Assembly: GCA_963755075.1 (NCBI GenBank)
Contig: CAVWKL010000094.1
Coordinates: forward strand, 1-13,034
Length of the DNA stretch: 13,034 bases
Origin: Roseiarcus sp963755075
GTDB lineage: Bacteria > Pseudomonadota > Alphaproteobacteria > Rhizobiales > Beijerinckiaceae
Reading direction: 5' to 3'
The notes beneath the pieces are model-generated. The model did not search any database and had not been told where the DNA came from. It saw only the letters and a list, made by a program, of their open reading frames with translations. Shown one piece after another: positions 7,040-13,034 of the stretch. Position 1 is the stretch's first letter, and each line of letters opens with the position of its first letter. Both the position numbers and the translations under genes were made by a program.

Positions 7040-7060
7040 ATTTCACAGCGCCGATAGACC
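7032..7060 (+). promoter_or_regulatory. Possible promoter of the repeat-peptide gene
   Basis: A perfect -35 TTGACA (7032-7037), a 17-base spacer, then TAGACC (7055-7060, weak -10), about 119 bp before the peptide start at 7179. The -35 lies in the IS-end-like repeat, so a mobile element may have supplied it. Confidence 0.35.
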
Positions 7061-7178
7061 GATCGCAAGGCGCGCGGCAAGCAAGGGCGATTGCTGCGAG
7101 TCTTTGTCGCGTGAACCAGTGGGGTTCGGCGGCGCGCCCCGGGGCTGGCGGAGCGGCAAAACCGAGGGGGCGCAGCTC

Positions 7179-7457
7179 ATGTCCGAACCTGAAATCCTCG
7201 GCGCGCCTGAGACCGTCGAACGGGCGCTGGCGTCGGTGGACGCGACCAAGCGCGAGACGCTCCGCAAGCTCATTCACGGCGCGGCTTTCGCCGTGCCGGC
7301 CGTCGTTTCGTTCTCGATCGACGGACTGACGCTCTCGCGGGCGCAGGCGAGTTCCGCCCTTTACTACTCGGGACGCAGCCCGAACACTCACAGCCCGAAC
7401 ACCAACAGTCCGAACACCAACAGTCCGAACACCAACAGTCCGAACACCAACCCCTAG
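7179..7457 (+). CDS. Exported-type 92-aa peptide with C-terminal SPNT(N/H) pentapeptide repeats
   Basis: I cannot assign a named family. ATG 7179 is preceded by GAGGGGG (7164-7170) with an 8-base spacer; the frame extends to 6975 but that part lies in the IS-end repeats. Layout: a charged leader (1-30, including DATKRETLRK); a hydrophobic segment LIHGAAFAVPAVVSFSI (31-47); an AxA-type site, AQA at 55-57, that could be cut by signal peptidase; then SSALYYSGR; then five pentapeptides (67-91: SPNTH once, SPNTN four times) and a final Pro. The predicted mature part would be about 35 residues, rich in Ser, Pro, Asn and Thr, with no Cys. Neighbours are a PqqD-like protein upstream and a SunS-like glycosyltransferase 161 bp downstream, so it may be a modification substrate. 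That function is inference. Confidence 0.7.
   Translation: MSEPEILGAPETVERALASVDATKRETLRKLIHGAAFAVPAVVSFSIDGLTLSRAQASSALYYSGRSPNTHSPNTNSPNTNSPNTNSPNTNP
7377..7451 (+). repeat. Five tandem 15-bp coding repeats
   Basis: Unit AGTCCGAACACCAAC. The last three copies are identical; the first two have AGC for AGT, and the first also ACT-CAC in place of ACC-AAC. Near identity at the DNA level, not only in protein, points to recent expansion by slippage, so copy number may differ between strains. Confidence 0.95.
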
Positions 7458-7618
7458 CGCCCGCTTCCTGCGGCGTCGAGGCGAGTTCTATCGGTTATCG
7501 TTTCGGCGTGCTCACGTTGGTTGTGCGGGAGCCGAAGTCCCGCTAGAGGGTCGGAGCGTGCGGCGGCTGTCGGCGCCGACGGGAGAGCGCGGCGTTCGCT
7601 CGCGATTTCGGGGGACCC
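7458..7618. other. Short intergenic region between peptide and GT2-TPR genes
   Basis: 161 bp. No convincing terminator (no stem plus T-run) was seen, so the two genes may share a transcript. GGGGGA just before the GTG at 7619 is the likely ribosome-binding site. Confidence 0.4.
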
Positions 7619-8731
7619 GTGGGGCCTAAAGTCTCGGCCGCGCTTATCGTTCGCGACGAGGAGCGCTTCCTGCCCGATTGTCTTGCGACGCTGGCGGGCG
7701 TCGTCGACGAGACGGTCGTCGTCGACACCGGCTCGCGCGACGCGACCCGCGCCATCGCGGTCGCCGGCGGCGCCAAGACGCTCGCCTTTCCCTGGAACGA
7801 CGACTTCGCCGCGGCGCGCAACGCGGCTCTCGACGCCGCCTCGGGCGAGTGGATCCTCTATATCGACGCTGACGAACGGCTGAAGGGACCGCCGGGGTTG
7901 CGCCTGGGCGAAACGCTCGCCGACCCGACGGCGATCGCCGCGACGGTGCGTTTTCATCCGCAGTTGCTCGCCACGCCCTATCGCGAGCATCGGTTGTTTC
8001 GCAACGATCCGCGCATCCGCTTCGTCGGCGCGATCCACGAGACGTTCATGCCGGCGCTGCGTGCGCTTATCGACGACGGCGTGGGGCGGGTCGTCGAATC
8101 CCCCTTCACGATCCAGCATCTCGGTTACGAGGGAGACCTCTCCCACAAGCACCGCCGCAACCTGCCGATTTTGCAGACGATGGTCGAGCGGTGGCCCGAT
8201 CGCCTCTACTATTGGTTCGATCTCGCCCGGACGTTGAAAGGGCTCGGCCGCGTGGAAGAGGCGATCGCGGCCTGCCGGGGCGGTCTCGAGGCGGCGCGCC
8301 GCCTCGAGGCGCGCCAGGATCCGATACCGGCGCATATCGCCCATACGCTTGCCTATCTGCTGGCCGAGCGCGGCGAGGATCCGGCGCCGGTCGTCGCCGA
8401 GGGTCTGGCGTTCTATCCCAACCATTGGGCGCTGCGCTTTCTGCGGGCGCGCCTGCTCGTCGATTCGGGCCGCCTCGACGAGGCGCTGACCATCCTCGAC
8501 GAAGTGACCGGCATCGACGCCGCGACGTTTTGCGATCCTCTGGTCAGCTATGACGAGCGCCTGTTCGGCGGTCTCGCGCTCGAGCTCAAGGCGGTCGCGC
8601 TGTTGCGCGCCGGCCGGCGGGTCGAGGCGGGGCGCGCCTTTGCGCAAGCGAGCGCGCTGGCGCCGGAGAACCTCTCCTATCGCCTCAAGGCGCAGGCGCT
8701 GCTCGGCGGCGCGAGGGCCGATCAGGGGTAG
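7619..8731 (+). CDS. SunS/WaaE-type GT2 glycosyltransferase with C-terminal TPR-like domain (370 aa)
   Basis: Inverting GT-A glycosyltransferase of the group that includes WaaE-like lipopolysaccharide enzymes and the peptide S-glycosyltransferase SunS. Start GTG 7619, with GGGGGA four bases upstream. Motifs: VSAALIVRDEERFLPDCL (5-22), ETVVVDTGSRDAT (31-43), FPWNDDFAAARNAAL (57-71), WILYIDADERL (78-88) carrying the DxD-type D83-A-D85, then FRNDPRIRFVGAIHE, where the late His/Glu is typical of the group. From about residue 195 the protein becomes helical, with repeated W/Y/L-A patterns (YYWFDLARTLKGLGRVEEAIAA; HWALRFLRARLL; GRRVEAGRAFAQASALAPEN) consistent with 3-4 TPR repeats, as also found in SunS-like enzymes. 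Its position just after the SPNTN peptide suggests a peptide acceptor, but a lipid or glycan acceptor is equally allowed by the family. Confidence 0.9.
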   Translation: MGPKVSAALIVRDEERFLPDCLATLAGVVDETVVVDTGSRDATRAIAVAGGAKTLAFPWNDDFAAARNAALDAASGEWILYIDADERLKGPPGLRLGETLADPTAIAATVRFHPQLLATPYREHRLFRNDPRIRFVGAIHETFMPALRALIDDGVGRVVESPFTIQHLGYEGDLSHKHRRNLPILQTMVERWPDRLYYWFDLARTLKGLGRVEEAIAACRGGLEAARRLEARQDPIPAHIAHTLAYLLAERGEDPAPVVAEGLAFYPNHWALRFLRARLLVDSGRLDEALTILDEVTGIDAATFCDPLVSYDERLFGGLALELKAVALLRAGRRVEAGRAFAQASALAPENLSYRLKAQALLGGARADQG

Positions 8732-9894
8732 GGGAGTTTCGGCAGCAGGCTGGCGGCGGCGCGCCAGCGCAGCGCGCGGCGCGCAAGCGGCCCGCCGCCC
8801 GGAGCGAAGCGCGCCGCGCGATTGCGGTCGAAGAGCATCGCGAGTTCTTCGGCGTAGCCGGGGTATTTCCATTCGCCCTGCAACGCGCCGGTCAGGCGCG
8901 CGAGCGCGCGCCGCCAGCGCGGGCCGGCGTCGGCGCAGACGGCGAGCGGCGGCGCGATCGGCAGGGCGAAGAATTCGTGCGCCGCCGCGATCCATAGATC
9001 GAGAGCGACGAGCAGCCGCGGGTGGCGGCGCGCGCGATCAAGCAGGGTCCCTCGCTCCTCCGGCCCGAGTTGGGCGACGTCGGCGGCGAATTCGTAGAGG
9101 CCCTTGAGGTCGACGAGCCCGCGCGCGTCGGCGCTATGTCCGACGTGGTGATGGATGAGGCTGTGCAGCACATGGAACGGCGCCGGCAGGATCCGCGCCC
9201 GCCCGCCGCCGTCGCGCCGCGCCGCGCCTGCGACCGCCTCGAGCTCCGCCGTCGGCAGCAAGGGTTCGGCGTAGCGGTTGCCGCCGCGCCGATGAACCTC
9301 CACTACGCCAGGCGCGTCGCGCCGCGCCAGCGGCGCCAGGTGGTGGCGGTTGGGACGCTCGCGCCATCCGGGGGCATCGCCGTAACCGATCGCCCGCAAT
9401 CCCTGCTGGATCGCGTCGGCCTGCGGGCCCGCGGCGAGAAGGTCGAGATCGAGCATGGCGCGCCAGCGCGGGCCGCCGAGCCACAGGGACCGCGCGCCCT
9501 TGATCAGCAGCGGTTCGACGCCGACAGCGTTGCAGGCGACGACGACTTCCGAGAGGCGCGCAGCCAAGCTTGCGCGGCGTTCGTCATGCGTGGCGAGTTC
9601 GTCGGCGATGGCCTTGGCGATCGTGCGGCGCCCATCCGGCAGCGCGATGGGCGGCACGCCGGCAAACAGCGCTTTCTCATGCAGCGCCGAGGCGAGCGCC
9701 GGCGTCAGGCGCAGAGTGTCCGCCAGGTCGAACAGCCGGTCGGCGCCGATCCGCGCAATGTCGGCGCCCAGCTTCGGCGCGTCAAACGGCGGGCCGAGCG
9801 CAAGACAGGCGCCGAGGAGGCGGACCGCCTCCGGGTCGAACGGCCCGCGGGTCGACGGCGCCGAAACAAAGGAGATGTCGCTGAGCTTGCTCAT
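8722..9894 (-). CDS. Nucleotidyltransferase-fold protein (NTP_transf_5 type), 390 aa
   Basis: Uncharacterised nucleotidyltransferase family (PF14907 type, from memory), repeatedly seen beside PqqD-like/HprK-related pairs and polysaccharide genes; its substrate is unknown. Start at ATG 9894 (MSKLSDISF), with ATG 9903 also possible; the 49 residues further upstream in frame are arginine-rich and unlikely. Motifs: PLLIKGARSLWLGG (128-141), the polymerase-beta-like acidic pair in AMLDLDLLAAG (D149, D151), VVEVHRRG (197-204), the helical FHVLHSLIHHH...LVDLKGLYEF block (240-269), and a basic C-terminus. The tail overlaps the convergent GT2-TPR gene by 10 bp, leaving no room for a terminator between them. 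Confidence 0.87.
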   Translation of the reverse strand: MSKLSDISFVSAPSTRGPFDPEAVRLLGACLALGPPFDAPKLGADIARIGADRLFDLADTLRLTPALASALHEKALFAGVPPIALPDGRRTIAKAIADELATHDERRASLAARLSEVVVACNAVGVEPLLIKGARSLWLGGPRWRAMLDLDLLAAGPQADAIQQGLRAIGYGDAPGWRERPNRHHLAPLARRDAPGVVEVHRRGGNRYAEPLLPTAELEAVAGAARRDGGGRARILPAPFHVLHSLIHHHVGHSADARGLVDLKGLYEFAADVAQLGPEERGTLLDRARRHPRLLVALDLWIAAAHEFFALPIAPPLAVCADAGPRWRRALARLTGALQGEWKYPGYAEELAMLFDRNRAARFAPGGGPLARRALRWRAAASLLPKLPYP

Positions 9895-10048
9895 CGCTGG
9901 CATCGACTTAGCCCATCGCCGCGCGGCGCTCCAGGCGCGCCCTTGCCGCTTGCGCGGCTCGAACGCACGCGCCAATAAGAAGGCTGCCGGGAAAGCGGTC
10001 GGCGCGACCATCGGGAACCGAGCGCGCCACGAGAGGCCGAGGGCGGGC

Positions 10049-10729
10049 ATGAGCGTATGGGGCTATTCGTTTCGACCGGGCCCTTTCCGCCGGATTCGCG
10101 CCTTCAGGCTCGGGCCGAGCGGGCTGGAGGGGCTTGGCGCAAGCCCGTTTCGCGTCGACTACGCCGACGTCCGCCGGATTGATCTGTGGCGTTACAGGCC
10201 TGGCGGCGCTTTGCTTGCCGCGGTCAATCGGCTCTGGCGCTGTCGGATCGCAACGCGTTCGGGACGCAAGTTCGCCATTTCGCCTGCCCATTATGCCGGC
10301 CGCGGCGTCGTGGTGGACCAGTCGCCGGCTTTTCAACCCTTCTTGGAAGAGCTGCTGAGGCGGGTTCGCGCGGCCAATCCGCAGGTTGAGGTCAAAAAGG
10401 AGTTTTCAGTGGCGCATTCGCGCCTCCAGGGCGGCGGAGGAATGGCTGACGCCGCTGGGCCTGTCCTTGGCGAGGCGTCTCGGCTGTTCCGATCACACCC
10501 TCGATCTTGCGGCTCTTGGCGCGCAATGGATCGGCCCCCTCACCAATGCGGGCCGTTTGGCCTACCAAAACCTGCGGCGCGCCTATCCCGAAAAGTCAGA
10601 GAAGGACATTCGAGCCATCTTGCGAGGGATGTGGGATCACGTCGGACGTTTTCTCGTCGAATATGCCAACCTCGATACGGCTTGGAGCGGAATGTCCGCG
10701 CGGGAGCCGTCGCCGCGGCTGGACATTGA
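10049..10729 (+). CDS. PH-domain-like small protein, C-terminus probably lost or frameshifted
   Basis: ATG 10049 has GAGGG six bases upstream. The first about 118 residues look genuine: MSVWGYSFRPGPFRRIRAFR, then FRVDYADVRRIDLWRYRPGG, RCRIATRSGRKFAISPAHYAG and FQPFLEELLRRVRAANPQVEV. This is a beta-rich, PH-like pattern I recall from uncharacterised proteins whose next segment is normally a transmembrane helix. Beyond about 10402 the frame (to the stop at 10729) is Arg/Ser/Pro/His-rich and runs out of frame over the acyltransferase gene, so it is probably not real protein. Either the gene lost its C-terminus by deletion, or there is a frameshift or sequence error near 10400. It is transcribed with the acyltransferase, perhaps as an envelope partner. 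Confidence 0.55.
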   Translation: MSVWGYSFRPGPFRRIRAFRLGPSGLEGLGASPFRVDYADVRRIDLWRYRPGGALLAAVNRLWRCRIATRSGRKFAISPAHYAGRGVVVDQSPAFQPFLEELLRRVRAANPQVEVKKEFSVAHSRLQGGGGMADAAGPVLGEASRLFRSHPRSCGSWRAMDRPPHQCGPFGLPKPAARLSRKVREGHSSHLARDVGSRRTFSRRICQPRYGLERNVRAGAVAAAGH

Positions 10730-11321
10730 CGCCGCGACCGCCGCCCGGCTTCGACTGTGGCGCGAGTCACCGCAAGCTGCGCTGGTCTTTGCCGCGCATA
10801 TCGGCAATGTCGAAATGTTGAGCGCCGCGGGGCCCGCCCTCGGAGTGGACTTTGCCGTGCTGCATTGCCAAGAGCCGGTGCAGCGGCGCGCCTCGCGATG
10901 GAACTCCGGCGCCGAGGCCCGCGCCATCGACACGACGAGCCGGGCCGCCTTGGCGATGCTCAACTCGCTGCGAAGCGGGCGGCCGGTCGCAATGGCGGTC
11001 GACGAGCATTTCCCCGCAGGCGCGCCCGTCCGGTTCTTTGGACGACCCTGCCTGGCGAATCCAACCATCGCGCGCATGGCGCGCCTGACGAATTGCCCGA
11101 TATACGGGGCGCGCCTCGTTCGTCTCCCCGGCAATCGGTTTCGACTGGAGGTGACCGAGCCGATAGCGCTTGCGCGCGACGCGGAGGGAGGCGTCGCGAT
11201 CGTCGACACGATGCAGCGGATCACCGACAGGGTCGAGGCATGGGTGCGGGAGACCCCGAACAATGGCACTGGTGGCATCGCCGCTGGCGAAACTGATCGC
11301 CTTGGGATCGCAGCGCTCTGA
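10386..11321 (+). CDS. LpxL/HtrB-type lysophospholipid (lipid A) acyltransferase, 311 aa
   Basis: Membrane-associated acyltransferase of the LpxL/HtrB family, which adds a secondary fatty acid to lipid A precursors; related members acylate other lipids. Landmarks: RLAYQNLRRAYPEKSEKDI (57-75), GMWDHVGRFLVEYANL (81-96), the catalytic H-x4-E in AAHIGNVEML (H138, E143), VAMAVDEHFPAGAPVRFFGRP with the usual proline-flanked loop, and LPGNRFRLEVTEPI. Length is normal. The only in-frame start upstream is TTG 10386, which has a poor ribosome-binding site. A much better one (10397-10402) leads to GTG 10409 in another frame, so the N-terminal 8-10 residues are uncertain and a one-base indel is possible. 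It is related to MsbB/LpxM as well; I do not claim a specific chain length or position. Confidence 0.88.
   Translation: MRSKRSFQWRIRASRAAEEWLTPLGLSLARRLGCSDHTLDLAALGAQWIGPLTNAGRLAYQNLRRAYPEKSEKDIRAILRGMWDHVGRFLVEYANLDTAWSGMSAREPSPRLDIDAATAARLRLWRESPQAALVFAAHIGNVEMLSAAGPALGVDFAVLHCQEPVQRRASRWNSGAEARAIDTTSRAALAMLNSLRSGRPVAMAVDEHFPAGAPVRFFGRPCLANPTIARMARLTNCPIYGARLVRLPGNRFRLEVTEPIALARDAEGGVAIVDTMQRITDRVEAWVRETPNNGTGGIAAGETDRLGIAAL
10397..10411 (+). promoter_or_regulatory. Strong ribosome-binding site pointing at an out-of-frame GTG
   Basis: AAGGAG (10397-10402), six spacer bases, GTG (10409-10411). This is the best ribosome-binding site nearby, but this GTG is not in the acyltransferase frame. 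One extra base near 10415 would reconcile it with the acyltransferase reading IRASRAAEEW. Confidence 0.4.
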
Positions 11322-11564
11322 ACCGTGTGGCGATTTCCCCGATGGACGCCATGAGTTGGTTCTGTCCCCAATGCCCCGTCACGGCTTCGCCCGTAGAACG
11401 TGTCCGCCGGGAGCGGCGCAGCAACGGCGGCGTGAACGCCGCGACCGCCGGCGCAGGCCGGGCTGGTCAGGCGGCCAGGGCGAGCAGCCCGACGCTCGCG
11501 TCGCTTCTGGCCCAAGCCCGACGACCTCTCCCGGCAACACGCCGCCTTTCGCCTCCCGTCCTTT
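11322..11564. other. Gap between convergent acyltransferase and kinase genes
   Basis: 243 bp without a supportable gene. The long plus-strand frames here are continuous with the antisense of the kinase gene. No clear terminator; a TTTTT at 11562-11566 overlaps the kinase stop on the opposite strand. Confidence 0.4.
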
Positions 11565-12398
11565 TTACGACACTGCGTTGCGGATCAGCGACAGCGCGCG
11601 ATCGAGGTCGCCAAGCAGCAGCGCGCACAGCCGCGCCTTGGCCAGCAGGGCGCGCAGGCGCACGACGGTCTGGCCGACCGCGGTCCTCGGCAGCGTGCAC
11701 TCGCCGAGCAGCCGCCGCAGGCCCTCCAGCGCGTCGATCGGCGTGATGCGCGACAGGCCGCCGTGATTCGGCTCGAGGAACACCACGTTCTCGACTTCGC
11801 CCGCGGCGATTCGCCACGGCCGGCCGGCGATCGAGGGGTCGACGGCGTAGAGCGGCGTCCCGTCCCAGAGCGCCACGCTGGGCGAGGCGGCGATCGCCGA
11901 GGCCAGCCGCGGCGCAAGCGGCAGGCTGCCCGCCTTGACCCGCAGCGTGCGCGGCCTGGCGATCGCGCGGCCGGGCCAGACGAGGAAATGTTCGTCGCCC
12001 TCGACGGCGTAGCCTGCGCCCAATAGCCGCAAAGCGAGCGTCGTCTTGCCGGCGCCGGCTTGGCCGACGACCAAGATGCGCGCCCCCGGCCGGCCGGGAT
12101 GGACGACGGTTGCGCCGTGCACCACGCAGCAGTCCGGTTCGGCGCACAGGCTCTCCTCGACGAGGACGCCCTGCAGCGTCGACATGACGCGTTCGGCGTC
12201 GCCTTCGACGCATCGCCCGTCCGGCAGATCGAGGCGAAGGAACCCTTGGTCCTCGACGACCGCGAGCGGCGCAGGCTCGAGCCGCGCGCCGACGATCTCG
12301 GGCGTGGTCGCGAGGAAGGCGAGCGAGTCGGCGACCGCTTGGCTCGGGCAGACGAGCCGGTGCTCGCGCCTCAGCGTTCGGCAGACGACCTCGGGCAC
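11565..12398 (-). CDS. HprK-related kinase (HPr-rel-A system type), 277 aa
   Basis: P-loop protein related to the HPr kinase/phosphorylase C-terminal domain, of the branch found with PqqD-like and NTP_transf_5 proteins rather than with HPr. The true target is unknown. Start at GTG 12398, overlapping the preceding pqqD-like gene by 28 bp; the same geometry is preserved at 6765. Order: a basic N-terminal segment CRTLRREHRLVCP; a variable 30-90 region; CVVHGATVVH (91-100); Walker A GQAGAGKTT (112-120); GDEHFLVWPG (134-143), which replaces the usual acidic HprK loop; then a beta/alpha C-terminus with NVVFLEPNHGGLSRI. A free-standing HPr is not seen in the window. Confidence 0.87.
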   Translation of the reverse strand: MPEVVCRTLRREHRLVCPSQAVADSLAFLATTPEIVGARLEPAPLAVVEDQGFLRLDLPDGRCVEGDAERVMSTLQGVLVEESLCAEPDCCVVHGATVVHPGRPGARILVVGQAGAGKTTLALRLLGAGYAVEGDEHFLVWPGRAIARPRTLRVKAGSLPLAPRLASAIAASPSVALWDGTPLYAVDPSIAGRPWRIAAGEVENVVFLEPNHGGLSRITPIDALEGLRRLLGECTLPRTAVGQTVVRLRALLAKARLCALLLGDLDRALSLIRNAVS

Positions 12399-12685
12399 GG
12401 GCGCACCAACCCCTTGTCGACCAGCGAAATCAGGCAATCGCGCACGGAGTCGACAGGCTCCGCCTCGAGGTCGTAGGCCGTCTTCAGGAAAGCGCCGATC
12501 GCCCGCGCCGAATTCGCGCCGTCGCACAATTCATAGACGACGCCGGCGGTCGGATTGAGCAAGTGGACCATTTCCCGCGCCGCGTCATAGATCACGTCGC
12601 CGTCCGGCGCGAGGGTGACTTCGAGCCCTTCGCAGGCGGCGAAGACCTGGTCGAGATCGAATTCGCCCTCCGCGGTCTCGTTCAT
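12371..12685 (-). CDS. PqqD-like small protein (HPr-rel-A system type), copy 2
   Basis: 104-aa paralogue of the 6478-6792 protein. ATG 12685 is preceded by AAGGGG with good spacing. It shares FDLDQVFAACEGLEV, VIYDAAREMVHLLNPTAGVVY, ELCDGANSARAIGAFL and RDCLISLVDKGLVRPC with copy 1. PqqD-type domains bind leader peptides in RiPP biosynthesis; whether this branch binds a peptide is not established. It is the first gene of the intact pair and is probably translationally coupled to the kinase through the 28-bp overlap. Confidence 0.87.
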   Translation of the reverse strand: MNETAEGEFDLDQVFAACEGLEVTLAPDGDVIYDAAREMVHLLNPTAGVVYELCDGANSARAIGAFLKTAYDLEAEPVDSVRDCLISLVDKGLVRPCPRSSAER

Positions 12686-13034
12686 GCCCGCCCCTTCCGC
12701 CCGCGCCGTCGCGACCGTTAGTCATGCGCCGGCCGGTTGGCAAGCCGAGGGGTCGACGGCGGCCTCGCGTTCGCTGCGGCCAGCCCCAACTCCGCACGCG
12801 ACCCGTTCCGTCACATGACAACGTCGTCAGCGAAATGAGAGGTAGGCCGCTTGGCTGGCGCATAGAGCGATTAAAGCAACGCCAAAGGCACGCGCTAAGC
12901 TGATAAGCGTCGTCAGCCTAAAATATTGAAACTCAAGATAATATGTACCAAATGAGAGTATTATATACTTATTGATCCGCTCGGTGACGCCAGAGGGATT
13001 TAAATTTGACTATATTCTTGGGGATAATTCGCTC
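12686..13034. other. Upstream region of the pqqD-like/kinase pair, with an AT-rich right edge
   Basis: No complete gene. The first about 150 bp are GC-rich and must include the promoter of the minus-strand pair, but I see no clear -35/-10. CGTCGTCAGC occurs twice (about 12822-12831 and 12908-12917). From about 12920 the DNA turns sharply AT-rich. A minus-strand frame open from the right edge reads ERIIPKNIVKFKSLWRHRAD-Q and stops at 12969; it may be the end of a foreign gene but is too short to support. Confidence 0.4.

Noticed and set aside
7377..7451. CRISPR-like array
   Set aside because: The repeats are contiguous 15-bp units in frame with a coding sequence and have no spacers.
7454..8995. 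513-aa minus-strand open frame
   Set aside because: It is antisense to the GT2-TPR gene and the end of the nucleotidyltransferase gene, is Arg-rich with no domain, and is a usual by-product of high GC3.
9022..9978. 318-aa plus-strand open frame
   Set aside because: Antisense of the nucleotidyltransferase gene; no recognisable domain.
10637..11515. 292-aa minus-strand open frame
   Set aside because: Antisense of the acyltransferase gene, with low-complexity Arg/Ser/Pro composition.
11467..12213. 248-aa minus-strand frame over the kinase gene
   Set aside because: Out of frame with the Walker A-bearing kinase and extremely Arg-rich; a shadow.

Overview
The window is GC-rich accessory DNA. Codon use, GTG/TTG starts and protein flavour suggest an alphaproteobacterium, probably Hyphomicrobiales (a Methylocystis/Rhodoblastus-like or Bradyrhizobium-like organism). 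That placement is an inference from style, not from a marker gene. The genes are mostly surface-carbohydrate and envelope genes, broken up by traces of mobile elements.

Left part (1-2750): the 3' end of an IS256-family transposase with a probable right terminal inverted repeat; a slipin (SPFH/band 7) membrane protein on the minus strand; a small conserved-looking hypothetical protein; and about 300 bp holding a possible remnant of a VWA/DUF1194-type gene.

Middle-left (2749-6134): a GT2 glycosyltransferase; a 94-aa unknown protein whose stop overlaps, as GTGA, the start of a 272-aa glycosyltransferase-like protein; then a convergent GT4 glycosyltransferase that is clearly AT-richer than its surroundings and was probably acquired separately.

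Middle (6135-8731): a PqqD-like gene followed by a stump of an HprK-related kinase that keeps only about 18 recognisable residues; a pair of near-identical 19-bp repeats resembling an orphan IS21-type end; a 92-aa peptide with an export-type hydrophobic segment and five perfect or near-perfect SPNT(N/H) pentapeptide repeats at its C-terminus; and immediately after it a SunS/WaaE-type GT2 glycosyltransferase with a TPR-like C-terminal domain.

Right part (8722-13034): a minus-strand nucleotidyltransferase-fold protein (NTP_transf_5 type); a plus-strand PH-like small protein overlapping an LpxL/HtrB-type acyltransferase; then on the minus strand an intact pqqD-like/hprK-like pair, paralogous to the decayed pair in the middle. 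The right edge is AT-rich and may hold the end of another minus-strand gene.

The most interesting theme is the PqqD-like protein + HprK-related kinase + NTP_transf_5 protein + glycosyltransferases, a combination I know as the poorly understood 'HPr-rel-A' neighbourhood. Here it also includes a repeat-tailed exported peptide next to a SunS-like transferase. A modified or glycosylated repeat peptide is a plausible but unproven product of this locus.
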